Below, in pieces: positions 26,900-35,608 of a stretch of DNA of 64,000 bases (position 1 is its first letter; each line of letters starts with the position of its first letter). The notes beneath the pieces were generated by a model, which did no database searches, was not told where the DNA came from, and was given only the letters and a program-made list of their open reading frames with translations. The stretch comes from Verrucomicrobiaceae bacterium (lineage in GTDB: Bacteria; Verrucomicrobiota; Verrucomicrobiia; Verrucomicrobiales; Verrucomicrobiaceae). The stretch covers positions 62,001 through 126,000 of the forward strand of contig JAEUHM010000027.1 of the NCBI GenBank assembly GCA_016795485.1. Direction: 5' to 3'. The position numbers were made by a program, and so were the translations under genes.

Positions 26900-28435
26900 A
26901 TGGCCGACTCCACCACGCCACCGAAAGCACGTCCGCGCCTGTCAGGCTTACAGCCTGATTTGTTGATGGCCAATGGGCTGGTTAATGAAGGCAGTGGAAT
27001 CGTTCAAGTAAACGGCATCGAGATTCAAGGCGAGTTGGGACGAGGCGGGATGGGTTCTGTCTACCTCGGAAAACAACTCAGCCTTGACCGTGATGTAGCC
27101 GTCAAAGTGCTGGCAAGCGAACTGGCAAATGATCCGCTGTTTCTGGAGCGCCTAGAACGTGAAGCCAGAGTCATGGCCAAGCTACGGCATCCGCATCTGG
27201 TCGCAGTTCATGACTTCCAACGCACGGAAGATGGTGCGGCAATCGTCATGGAGTTTATCGAGGGCGGCACGTTGCGGGATCGCCTGAAGAATCACCCAAA
27301 AGGCCTGCCCCTAGCCGAAGCTCTCTCCCTCATTAAGCAAATCGCTTCCGCTCTGGAAGCCGCACACACAGCAGGGATCATCCACCGCGACATGAAGCCG
27401 GAGAACGTGCTGGTGGATGCATTGGGAGTCGCCCGCGTCTCAGACTTCGGTCTTGCGCTGCCATTGCACGAGGCAACAGCTCGTCTCACTCTCACAGGAG
27501 CCGCCGTGGGCACCGTGGATTACATGGCACCCGAGCAGCTCAAGGGATTGGATATTGACAAGCGACTGGATATTTACGCTCTGGGGGTGATCGCATACGA
27601 GCTGTTCACAGGCGTCACCCCGCGGGGCAGTTTTGATGCACCTCACCGAGCGAGGGCCGAGATGCCCCGGCAGATGAGCGAGGCGGTCATGCGAGCACTG
27701 AAACCCGACCCAAAGGATCGTTTTACATCGATTCGCGAGTTTGTTGATGCTCTGGAATCAGGCGCAAAGGCAAAATCGCGACCGTGGTGGTTGCTAGCAT
27801 TGGGTGCTCTGATGATCACTGCCTTGGGCGCGATCATGTTTTTTTCAGAAGACCAAAGTTCCATCAGCACGGCGACCGAGACTGCAGGCCCATGGCGGGA
27901 TGGCACGGCGGGTGCTCGCATTTATGAGGATGTGCTACTTGGGGACTGGAAAAAAGAAAGCGGCGTGCTGACATCCACAGACCAAATTTGCATCATCAAA
28001 CTAGAGGATCGTCTTCCAGATGAGTATGACGTGAAGATGAAGTTTACGCGCCTGAGAGGGATTCACTCCGTAGCTCTCTTCTTCAAGACACCTGCTGGTG
28101 TTGCTTCTGCGGAAGTCGATGCATGGGAGGACTCATTAGCTGGAGTGCAAAACATCGGGGACGAATCTCTGCTGAATGGCTACGGCTTCCGGTTCGCCAT
28201 CGAGAATGGTCGGAGCTACGAGCTACTCGTCGAGATCCGAGCAGACAAGGTGCGCATGAGCATCGACGGTGGAGAGTTCCGGGAGTTCAATATCAAAGGC
28301 AAGCCGCTCAGCATCACCAAAGAATGGGAGTGGAACCCAGCCGACAGACCTGCAGCACTCGCCATTGGCTCATACATGGCATCCACGAGGTTTGACGAAG
28401 TCCAGTGGCGACCGGTGGTGAAAAACAAACCTTGA
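26900..28435 (+). CDS. Membrane Ser/Thr protein kinase with extracytoplasmic DUF1080-like domain
   Basis: A 511-residue protein. The Hanks-type kinase domain (about 43-285) has all key parts: GRGGMG (48-53), the Lys of VAVKVL, HRDMKPEN with catalytic Asp, DFGLA, and the APE-type MAPEQL. One membrane helix follows (about 294-315), then an outside domain of about 190 residues resembling the beta-sandwich of DUF1080 (3-keto-disaccharide hydrolase fold), which could bind a carbohydrate. It is likely to sense an outside ligand and act on the sigma factor encoded 21 bp upstream. Confidence 0.9.
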   Translation: MADSTTPPKARPRLSGLQPDLLMANGLVNEGSGIVQVNGIEIQGELGRGGMGSVYLGKQLSLDRDVAVKVLASELANDPLFLERLEREARVMAKLRHPHLVAVHDFQRTEDGAAIVMEFIEGGTLRDRLKNHPKGLPLAEALSLIKQIASALEAAHTAGIIHRDMKPENVLVDALGVARVSDFGLALPLHEATARLTLTGAAVGTVDYMAPEQLKGLDIDKRLDIYALGVIAYELFTGVTPRGSFDAPHRARAEMPRQMSEAVMRALKPDPKDRFTSIREFVDALESGAKAKSRPWWLLALGALMITALGAIMFFSEDQSSISTATETAGPWRDGTAGARIYEDVLLGDWKKESGVLTSTDQICIIKLEDRLPDEYDVKMKFTRLRGIHSVALFFKTPAGVASAEVDAWEDSLAGVQNIGDESLLNGYGFRFAIENGRSYELLVEIRADKVRMSIDGGEFREFNIKGKPLSITKEWEWNPADRPAALAIGSYMASTRFDEVQWRPVVKNKP

Positions 28436-28493
28436 TCTCAAGACTTCCAACTTGCTGCTTGCAAGCACCGCCACTGCACGGGTAACTCAGCGT

Positions 28494-29303
28494 GTGATCA
28501 GTATCGCTACGGCCAGTCAAAAAGGAGGAGTGGGCAAGACGACCATTTGTGTCAATCTCGCCTACTCCATCGCTCGTCGTGGCTGGAACACCTTGCTGAT
28601 TGATACTGATCCTCAAGGGGCGGTGGGCCTGTCACTTGCGCGGAGCACTCGGGTAAGGCCAGGGTTTTATGATTACCTAGGTGGCCATCCAACATTGACG
28701 GATCTGGTGCTTGCCACACGACTCCCAGAGTTCAGCATCCTGCCAGCAGGCCAGTACGACAACATCATGCGTCTAGGGGTGCAGTTTTTTGATGTTGCAC
28801 GCCGCGTGAGCGACCTTCAGCGAGCCGCAAGGCTGGCTGGCTACCACGTGATTCTTTTCGATACTGCTGCAGGCCTGACTGGAGTCACGGAAGGCATTTT
28901 GAAGAGTGTGGACTACGCTATTCTGCCACAGCAGTCTGAGCCGCTCGCCGTCCGAAGTGTTCCCCACATGCTGGAGACTCTCGCCCGCTTTCGATCAGAA
29001 GGTGCCCCGGTGAAGGTGGCGGGTGTACTCCTTAGCATGGTGATGGAAGACTCACCAACGAGCCTGCAGGTGGCGCGTGAACTGCGGCAGGTGCTGCCGC
29101 CCGATTTGATGTTCAAACAAAGCATCCCAAGGTTACCCTCATTTCTCGAAGCAAGTGCGCACGGTGTGCCTGTGGCGCTGCTACGACAGAATCCGCCACC
29201 TGAGGCGTTTCTCTTTGATCAAATTGCCGCCGAGCTTGAAACTCGTGTGGGACTGAACCGTCAACAAGACCATGGCTACCGTCACGCAAGTCTCCTGGAT
29301 TGA
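28494..29303 (+). CDS. ParA/MinD-family ATPase
   Basis: About 269 residues from GTG 28494; TTG 28452 is an alternative. A deviant Walker A motif (KGGVGKTT) near the N-terminus, DTDPQG (Walker A-prime) and LFDTAAGL (Walker B) place it in the ParA/Soj group of positioning ATPases. There is no ParB gene beside it. The next gene overlaps it by 32 bp and is probably its partner. Such orphan ParA pairs often position protein complexes rather than DNA; that is an inference here. It begins 58 bp after the kinase gene. Confidence 0.85.
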   Translation: MISIATASQKGGVGKTTICVNLAYSIARRGWNTLLIDTDPQGAVGLSLARSTRVRPGFYDYLGGHPTLTDLVLATRLPEFSILPAGQYDNIMRLGVQFFDVARRVSDLQRAARLAGYHVILFDTAAGLTGVTEGILKSVDYAILPQQSEPLAVRSVPHMLETLARFRSEGAPVKVAGVLLSMVMEDSPTSLQVARELRQVLPPDLMFKQSIPRLPSFLEASAHGVPVALLRQNPPPEAFLFDQIAAELETRVGLNRQQDHGYRHASLLD

Positions 29304-30093
29304 TTCTGACGAGGTAGCTGACCTGCTTCGGCAGTTGCAGGGACCCGCCCAAGCCCCACAGGCAGGTGCCTGGGAGTTACACACGCAACCTCTAGAGCCT
29401 TCTGCCGCTCAGTCGGTGCCTGCGTTCTCTCTTGCTCCCGATGAGAACCAACCACCGCCAACTGCGGCACTGGCCCCGTCTGCTCCTCTGGTGCAACCAA
29501 GCCCATTCGGCGATGAAGTAGACTCACCCGAGCTTGATCGCATACGTCAGCAGTTGCGGGAACTGCGACAGCGGGCCCAGAAGGCTGGCGTGATTCAGAG
29601 CAACGAGCCCGTGCCGAGTTCAATACCCGAGACAGAGCACGCAGAGCCGCCCACTTCACCCATTGTAGTGGAACCTGCTCTAGCCCTGCCTTCTCCATTC
29701 TCACTCGCCGCTCCAGCGCCATTCGTAGTCCCACATGGCGAAATAGGTGATCGCCTGCGTGCCTATCATGCCTGGGCGTCTAAAACTTTGGGCACAACGG
29801 AAGTATTGGTGCTGGATTCTTTTGGCGATGTCCTCGAAGGACAGACGCCTTTTGTGCATTTAGCCATCTCCTCATTGATGGCATGGCAGTCTGACCAGAG
29901 AGTGAATCCCGCACAAGCCATGGGAAACTTTATGGGCGTGGAGCGCACACTTCCCAACGGCGGCATCATGACCTTGATGCCTGTCCATAGCCGTCATGGC
30001 ATGGTTTCCGTAGCGGTAATCAGCCCAGCATCACTGCCGATGGATCTCAGGGATGCTGTAACGAGCGCCCTGCGGTCCGCTGTAGAAGCTTGA
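29272..30093 (+). CDS. ParA-linked protein with Pro-rich N-terminus and roadblock-like C-terminus
   Basis: A 273-residue protein whose start lies inside the ParA-like gene (32-bp overlap), so translation is probably coupled. Residues 1-150 are Pro/Ala-rich and look disordered, with a short charged helix (ELDRIRQQLRELRQRA). The last 120 residues are compact (VLVLDSFGDVLEG, then GGIMTLMPVHSRHG) and could be a roadblock/LC7 fold; that is a weak guess from pattern. An unstructured ATPase-contacting N-terminus plus a sensor-like end would suit a partner of a ParA-type ATPase. Confidence 0.6.
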   Translation: MATVTQVSWIDSDEVADLLRQLQGPAQAPQAGAWELHTQPLEPSAAQSVPAFSLAPDENQPPPTAALAPSAPLVQPSPFGDEVDSPELDRIRQQLRELRQRAQKAGVIQSNEPVPSSIPETEHAEPPTSPIVVEPALALPSPFSLAAPAPFVVPHGEIGDRLRAYHAWASKTLGTTEVLVLDSFGDVLEGQTPFVHLAISSLMAWQSDQRVNPAQAMGNFMGVERTLPNGGIMTLMPVHSRHGMVSVAVISPASLPMDLRDAVTSALRSAVEA

Positions 30094-30097
30094 TCAG

Positions 30098-30478
30098 CTA
30101 GCTCTCGCGATTCCGCATCATGTCGGCCACCTGGGCAAAAAACTGTCCCATTACCACCGCCCGGGCCTGCTCAATTCCGGTCTCCTTGATTGCCTGCCCC
30201 ATCAGCGTGAGCCAGCGATCGCGTTCTTCCATGCCGATTGAGAACGGAAAGTGCCGGGCACGTAGCCTGGGGTGCCCGCGCTCCTCCAGATAAGTCTGTG
30301 GCCCGCCAAAGCGGTAAACAAGAAAGTCCGCCAGCCTCTTCTCAGAGCCATCCCAGTCATCTGGTGGGTACATCTTGCCAATCAAGTCGTCGACTTTCAC
30401 TCGGCGGTAAAACGCAGCCACCATCTGACGCAAACGTTCATCACCGACTTGGCTATAGATCTGACTGATTTCATCCAT
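30098..30478 (-). CDS. Truncated hemoglobin, group II-like
   Basis: A 126-residue protein from ATG 30478; ATG 30499 or further upstream is possible but overlaps the neighbouring gene more. The pattern FGGPQTYLEERGHPRLRARH, with proximal His in GHPRLR and the following PF-ERDRWL with Trp, is typical of bacterial truncated hemoglobins (GlbO type), which bind oxygen or nitric oxide. The start overlaps the end of the CHASE2 gene by 8 bp, so the two are probably one operon. It converges with the ParA-linked gene. Confidence 0.85.
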   Translation of the reverse strand: MDEISQIYSQVGDERLRQMVAAFYRRVKVDDLIGKMYPPDDWDGSEKRLADFLVYRFGGPQTYLEERGHPRLRARHFPFSIGMEERDRWLTLMGQAIKETGIEQARAVVMGQFFAQVADMMRNRES

Positions 30479-31685
30479 GCGAGTCTGTTGGCGAGTCATT
30501 CGGATTGAACAACCGACAATATAGGCCGCAGAACAACAAAAGCGCCGCGGGGATTGCGGGTGGAAACCACAATCTGGCCATCTGAAACGCCAAAAAGCTG
30601 ATGACCAAAGCGAGCAACAGGAACAACAAAGCTCGGCGTAATGCGCTTGCACGTCTAACACGCAGCAAGCTTAACCCAAGACACGCGGCGACACCCCAGA
30701 TGGCCATCTGAACGATTCCTCCCAACTGCGAAATGCACGGAAGCGCCAATGCATGCATCAAAGCCCGAGCTTGGTCTCGCGCACGATGATTCTCCGCCGA
30801 ATCAATGCCAATCACGACAACCTTATCCTTTCCCATACGCTGGGCCACTCCATCGTCGGCTCCATCCAGCATTCCCGCAGTCATCAGATCGAGCGCATTC
30901 TGTTCAGTGACTTTCATCTCGCTGTCGACGAGCAGGCTGGCATCGTTCTGAAGCGGTAAATAGACCGTGGAACTCAGTGTGAGAGACGGACCCGCGTCTA
31001 CCACGGCGCGTGCTCCTGCCAATGGTAGCTTCAATGCGTGCAACAGCGCCAAGAGTGCGGGGCTAGGAATGGCTTTACCGCCCTCGCCACAGATCAACTC
31101 CACTCCTGAGACTCCACCAGCGCTCAACAGTGACAAATCTCCAGCGCGCATCAGTGGAGGAAGCGGAACACGGTTCAGCTGAGCCTGCGGGAGCACATCC
31201 GCAGAACCAGACACGAGTTTAATGCTACCCAGGCGCTCCCGAGCAAGATTCACGCTCTCTGGAGACGGCAATTGAGATTCATCCGATGCTGTATCACCAG
31301 ATGTCGCCGTCAAGATGATGCCGGGAAACTTCAGCAACTCATCTTGAAGAGCCTGAACCATAGCGCTCTCAGGCTCTGGCCACGTCAGCGGGTCAGTGAC
31401 AATCACTACACTAGGAGTGAATCCCAAAAGTCCACGCAAGATCATCTGATAGTCCACTGGAGCCGGCGGCCAGTGCGCATACTCTTCACGATCAGTCTCT
31501 TTGATGGGCAGAAACACCACTTCGCCAGCAGACGTGGCCGATGGATTGAAATGATCGCGAGCATTGGCGAGCATCACATCCAAGAAGGTCTCATCGACCT
31601 GCTGGAAGCGACCACGTCCTTCCTCCTCCCGCAGCCACCATCCAAGGCCAGCAAGCAGGGCGAGCAAAACAATCAAGCGCACCAT
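30471..31685 (-). CDS. CHASE2-like membrane sensor protein without output domain
   Basis: A 404-residue protein. It has an N-terminal membrane helix (residues 1-18), then a periplasmic region of about 280 residues with CHASE2 features (VDETFLDVML at the start, VVVIGIDSAENHRARD near the end), then three hydrophobic helices (about residues 320-395). CHASE2 proteins usually carry a kinase or cyclase domain after these helices; here the protein stops after the third helix, so any output must be through a partner. It is translationally coupled to the hemoglobin gene downstream. Confidence 0.7.
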   Translation of the reverse strand: MVRLIVLLALLAGLGWWLREEEGRGRFQQVDETFLDVMLANARDHFNPSATSAGEVVFLPIKETDREEYAHWPPAPVDYQMILRGLLGFTPSVVIVTDPLTWPEPESAMVQALQDELLKFPGIILTATSGDTASDESQLPSPESVNLARERLGSIKLVSGSADVLPQAQLNRVPLPPLMRAGDLSLLSAGGVSGVELICGEGGKAIPSPALLALLHALKLPLAGARAVVDAGPSLTLSSTVYLPLQNDASLLVDSEMKVTEQNALDLMTAGMLDGADDGVAQRMGKDKVVVIGIDSAENHRARDQARALMHALALPCISQLGGIVQMAIWGVAACLGLSLLRVRRASALRRALLFLLLALVISFLAFQMARLWFPPAIPAALLLFCGLYCRLFNPNDSPTDSHG

Positions 31686-31796
31686 GGGAGCATCTAAGAC
31701 AATAAGATGGTTCCGCGCAAGAAATCCCGTGGCACGCTGCTCCTCGAAGAGTAGCTTTGCCCCTCATCATTCACCACATCGACCCTTCCTGACCAC

Positions 31797-32774
31797 ATGG
31801 TCCGCCTCATCAGCCAGCATGGACAACTCATTGACTGGAACGACGAAAAAGTTTCGCCGCTCCCGGACAATCTTGTTTTTCTTGATCTGCTGAACCCCGC
31901 ACGCTCTGAGGAACTGGAAGCCGAGAAGTGGCTGGAATACTCGCTGCCCACGCGTGAGGAAATGCAGGAGATCGAGGAATCTAGTCGACTGTATCAGGAG
32001 AACAATGTGCTCTACATGACGGCATGGGTTCCAGTGGGGCTAGACACTCCTGACCCAGAGACAACGGCCATCTCCTTCGTGATAGGCCAAGACTGTCTCA
32101 CCACCGTTCGCTATGCAGACCCGCAGGCTTTCCGCTCACTCTATGACCAAGTGAAGCGCCAGTGCACGGTGCCACTCACCAGTGATGCGGTCTTCCTGGC
32201 CCTAGTGGAACTGTTTGTTGCCAGAATCGCGGATGCTCTACAAAACATCGAGGCGGATCTCAAACGTGTGAGCCGCGAGGTGTTCAATGTGGACCAAAGG
32301 CGCAACACCGCCGCTATTGAGCGCGACCTAGCCGACGTGGTGAAGCTTCTCGGCAGACGTAGTGCACTCGTTGCCAACTTACGCGAAAGTCTGCTTAGCT
32401 TGAGCCGGATGCTGCAGTTTTTCCTGAGCAACTTCGCCACCTGGATGAAGCCAGAGCTGTCGGCTCAGTTCCGTACCGTCGTGCGCGACATGCGCTCGCT
32501 CGATGACTACACCAACCAGCAAGTCCAAGAGATGTCATTTCTCTTGGAGTCCACCCTTGGTCTAATCAACATCCAGCAGAACCAGATCATCAAGATCTTC
32601 ACCGTGGCGTCTGTTCTGTTTATGCCACCAACGTTGATAGCTTCCATCTACGGCATGAACTTTGACAACATGCCGGAGCTAAAGTGGGCAGCAGGTTATC
32701 CTCTAGCCATCGTGCTGATGATCGTTTTCGCTGCGGTGCCGATTTGGTACTTCAAACGCAAAGGTTTGTTGTAG
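31797..32774 (+). CDS. corA: CorA-family magnesium/cobalt transporter
   Basis: A 325-residue protein of normal CorA length. The cytoplasmic N-terminal domain is followed by a long helix (about 150-270) and two membrane helices at the C-terminus. The first helix ends in the signature YGMNF (in SIYGMNFDNMPEL) that forms the pore mouth, and the C-terminus is basic (KRKGLL). It forms a pentameric Mg2+ channel in the inner membrane. It is transcribed away from the CHASE2 gene, with 111 bp between the two starts. Confidence 0.93.
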   Translation: MVRLISQHGQLIDWNDEKVSPLPDNLVFLDLLNPARSEELEAEKWLEYSLPTREEMQEIEESSRLYQENNVLYMTAWVPVGLDTPDPETTAISFVIGQDCLTTVRYADPQAFRSLYDQVKRQCTVPLTSDAVFLALVELFVARIADALQNIEADLKRVSREVFNVDQRRNTAAIERDLADVVKLLGRRSALVANLRESLLSLSRMLQFFLSNFATWMKPELSAQFRTVVRDMRSLDDYTNQQVQEMSFLLESTLGLINIQQNQIIKIFTVASVLFMPPTLIASIYGMNFDNMPELKWAAGYPLAIVLMIVFAAVPIWYFKRKGLL

Positions 32775-32783
32775 CCCGGAGAT

Positions 32784-33452
32784 TCAACTCCAGCTTCCAA
32801 CGCGGCTATCCAACTGGAAAACCTGCCCCGAGACGGACTTAAAGCTCTCCAGGGCGACAATGAACCTCGCGGCTTCCGCCGTCGTGGTGAATGCGCCCAG
32901 ACAATGCTCCGCTAGAACCTCGGCGCGCCGCTTTTCACTTACTCCCTGAGTCATCTTCGTCTCCATGAAACCCGGCAGAACGCAGTTGCAGCGGATTCCG
33001 CGTAATCCGTATTCTTTGGCGATGCTTTTGGTCAGCGCAATAAGGCCGGCTTTGGCCGCCGCATAGTTGGACTGGCCCGCAGTTCCTGCCAATGCCGCAT
33101 ACGAGCCCACGTTGACGATGTGTCCCTGACGTTGGCGGCTCATCTTCTTCACTGCCGCTCGCGCACAGAGGAAACTGCCGCGAAGATTCACGTCCAGGAC
33201 TTGGCTGAAGGCCTCCTCCGTCATCGCTACAGCAGGACCATCAGCAACAATCGCCGCATTGTTCACCAGCAGGTCGATCCGAGGCAATGCATTGATGAGT
33301 GCAGTCACCTGTTCGGCATTTGTAACATCTAGCACAGCTCGACCCGGAGCGTGGACTGCCCAACCAGCCGCGCGCAAGGCATCCGTGAGCGCTTTTGCCA
33401 AATCTCCCTCGCCCCCTGTGATCAGGGCGACTTGTGCAGTCTCAGTATTCAA
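32784..33452 (-). CDS. Short-chain dehydrogenase/reductase, FabG-like
   Basis: A 222-residue SDR. The NAD(P) site reads TGGEGDLAKAL, slightly different from the usual TGxxxGxG. NNAA is present, and the catalytic Ser, Tyr and Lys are in VGSYAALAG and SNYAAAKAG. The C-terminal PGFMETKM is typical of FabG-like enzymes, which reduce 3-oxoacyl groups. The start is TTG 33452. It converges with corA. Whether it serves fatty acid or sugar metabolism is not clear. Confidence 0.87.
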   Translation of the reverse strand: MNTETAQVALITGGEGDLAKALTDALRAAGWAVHAPGRAVLDVTNAEQVTALINALPRIDLLVNNAAIVADGPAVAMTEEAFSQVLDVNLRGSFLCARAAVKKMSRQRQGHIVNVGSYAALAGTAGQSNYAAAKAGLIALTKSIAKEYGLRGIRCNCVLPGFMETKMTQGVSEKRRAEVLAEHCLGAFTTTAEAARFIVALESFKSVSGQVFQLDSRVGSWS

Positions 33453-33517
33453 TGCGGCACGTTGCCGATACCCTCAGGTGACGTCAAATGCTGTTCAGAG
33501 GACGTTCTGATGCCGTA

Positions 33518-34036
33518 CTATGGCTCGGAAGAAAATACGACCGCGTGTTTCTCCCACTTAGCCTTCACTCCGGCGATCCGCGCCACGTAGTCGATCGCCA
33601 CAGGCAGTGGAACCTGTTTTACCGAGAGCGTGACTTTGGCCTCAGTCTTGTCTTTGGCCTGGATGATGAAGTTGGTCTTTACTCGGCCATCAGAAGCGTT
33701 TCTCGCCATGATGGTGAGCGCCTGAAGACACTCGTCCAGCGTTGCATCCGCCATGTTGATGTTGGGTAGCACCACACTGGAGTATTTTTTCTTCAAACTG
33801 ACCCCATCCGGCGGCATCGCGGCCTTGACATGAAGGGCCAGCACCTGGGACGGTTTGTGCCGGGGATCAGCAGCCTGCACCTGACCGATCAGGTAGTTGG
33901 CCATTTCGAGGTCACCGGACTCAAAGGAAGCTTTTGCCTCCTCGTAGAGTTGGTTCAGCGTTTCATCCGCAGCGGGGAGAGAACCGGCCGCAGTCCAAAG
34001 GAACAATGCGAGTGCACAAGTAGGCTTGAGGTTCAT
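33518..34036 (-). CDS. Periplasmic protein with STN-like (secretin/TonB short N-terminal) domain
   Basis: A 172-residue protein with a signal peptide ending LPAAD. It has a short helical TPR-like part (LNQLYEEAKASFESGDLEMANYLI), then an STN-like fold with VVLPNINMADATLDECLQAL and VTLSVKQVPLPVAIDYVARIAG. STN domains occur at the front of secretins and TonB receptors; here it is free-standing, a form frequent in PVC bacteria. Its role is unknown, and no secretin gene is nearby. Confidence 0.7.
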   Translation of the reverse strand: MNLKPTCALALFLWTAAGSLPAADETLNQLYEEAKASFESGDLEMANYLIGQVQAADPRHKPSQVLALHVKAAMPPDGVSLKKKYSSVVLPNINMADATLDECLQALTIMARNASDGRVKTNFIIQAKDKTEAKVTLSVKQVPLPVAIDYVARIAGVKAKWEKHAVVFSSEP

Positions 34037-34122
34037 GAGACCCGGAAAATTGCTTCCGGTGACCAGATTTCATCAAAACCGCCACTTAATGTAAAGGTTT
34101 TTGTGACAAAAGGCTAAAAATG

Positions 34123-35553
34123 TCAGGTCAGCAGGTCTTTGACCACGTGCCCGTGGATATCGGTGAGCCGGTAATCGCGACCCTGGAACCGGTAGGTGAG
34201 TCTCTCGTGATCGAAACCAAGCAAATGCATGATCGTCGCTTGCAAGTCATGCACATGAACCTTGTTCTCCGCCACGGCAAAGCCGAGCTCGTCCGTGCTG
34301 CCGTAGTCGAAGCCCGCTTTGACTCCGCCTCCAGCCATGAACATCGTGTAGCAGTCTGGATAGTGGTCCCGTCCCAGCTGCGCGCCTTTGGCCGTCCGAC
34401 CTTCCCGGAAAGGGGTGCGCCCAAACTCGCCGCCCCAAACAACCAAAGTGTCTTCGAGAAGCCCGCGTTGCTTCAAATCCTTGATCAGGGCTGCAACAGG
34501 CTTGTCAGTTCGCGCCATTTTGTTAGTAAGACCGTCACGAATATCTTCATTCGGGCCTGTTCCGTGGAAGTCCCAGCCCCAATCGAACAAATGAACGAAG
34601 CGAACGCCCTGCTCTACCAGTCTCCTGGCCAACAGGCAGTTGTTGGCAAAGGAGGCCTCGCCTGGTTGAGCACCATAGGCCTCTTGAATGTGTTTCGGCT
34701 CCTGAGAGATGTCCATGACGCCGGGAACACTCGCCTGCATCCTGAACGCCAGCTCATACTGCGCCATGCGAGTGACCGTCTCAGGGTGCCCGAGTTGCTC
34801 CACTTGCATCTGGTTAAGCTTATTGAGTGCATCAAGCGTCTTGCGGCGCATTTCCCGATCCATCCCTGGAGGATCACTCACAAACAAAACAGGATCGCCT
34901 TTGCTCCGGCATTGCACTCCCTGGAAGACCGACGGAACGAATCCACTGCCCCAGCACCCCTGCCCTCCGCTCGGCTGGACGCCACTCGAGATCAAAACCA
35001 CAAACCCAGGCAAGTCCTGATTCTCCGTGCCAAGTCCATATGTTGCCCAAGATCCCATTGAGGGACGCCCTTGGCGCGCATGTCCGGTGAACAAAAGCAG
35101 CTCAGCAGGTGCATGGTTGAACTGGTCCGTGTGCATGGAGCGCACCACAGTGATCTCATCTGCAATCTGCTGAAAATGCGGTACCGCATCACTCATCCAG
35201 ATGCCAGCCTTGCCATACCGCTGAAACTTCCTCGGTGTTCCCATGAGCTTGGGCACTCCGGTAGTGAAGGCGAACGTGCGGCCTTTCAAAATCGAGTCTG
35301 GGCAATCCTGACCATCGCGTTTTACCAGTTCTGGCTTGTAGTCAAAGATGTCCAGATGGGGCGGCCCGCCAGACATGTGGAGATAAATGACTCGCTTGGC
35401 CTTGGCCGCATAGTGCGGTTTCCGAGGGGCTAGCGGATTCTCCGGCCCGGCTAACGAGTTCATCGCTATTGCACCAAGACTCAGTTGCCCGGCTGCTTGA
35501 AGAAACTGCCGACGAGTTGACAACTGGAGACTGGATTCGCGAAGTGGATTCAC
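34123..35553 (-). CDS. DUF1501 protein (sulfatase-like fold, Tat-exported)
   Basis: A 476-residue protein from GTG 35553; the frame is open to 35643, but that start would overlap the CNNM/CBS gene. The N-terminus STRRQFLQAAGQLSLG is a twin-arginine leader, then come HMSGGPPHLDIFD and GGEFGRTP, hallmarks of DUF1501, an alkaline-phosphatase-like fold. In PVC genomes this family is nearly always next to a DUF1549/DUF1553 protein, with which it is thought to act in polysaccharide breakdown. Here the partner type occurs only 21 kb away (56443-59901). Confidence 0.88.
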   Translation of the reverse strand: MNPLRESSLQLSTRRQFLQAAGQLSLGAIAMNSLAGPENPLAPRKPHYAAKAKRVIYLHMSGGPPHLDIFDYKPELVKRDGQDCPDSILKGRTFAFTTGVPKLMGTPRKFQRYGKAGIWMSDAVPHFQQIADEITVVRSMHTDQFNHAPAELLLFTGHARQGRPSMGSWATYGLGTENQDLPGFVVLISSGVQPSGGQGCWGSGFVPSVFQGVQCRSKGDPVLFVSDPPGMDREMRRKTLDALNKLNQMQVEQLGHPETVTRMAQYELAFRMQASVPGVMDISQEPKHIQEAYGAQPGEASFANNCLLARRLVEQGVRFVHLFDWGWDFHGTGPNEDIRDGLTNKMARTDKPVAALIKDLKQRGLLEDTLVVWGGEFGRTPFREGRTAKGAQLGRDHYPDCYTMFMAGGGVKAGFDYGSTDELGFAVAENKVHVHDLQATIMHLLGFDHERLTYRFQGRDYRLTDIHGHVVKDLLT

Positions 35554-35608
35554 ACTCAAAATACGACCCCAAAGCCTGCTTTGTTGCCCGTCTTCCCTTC
35601 GGACCACC

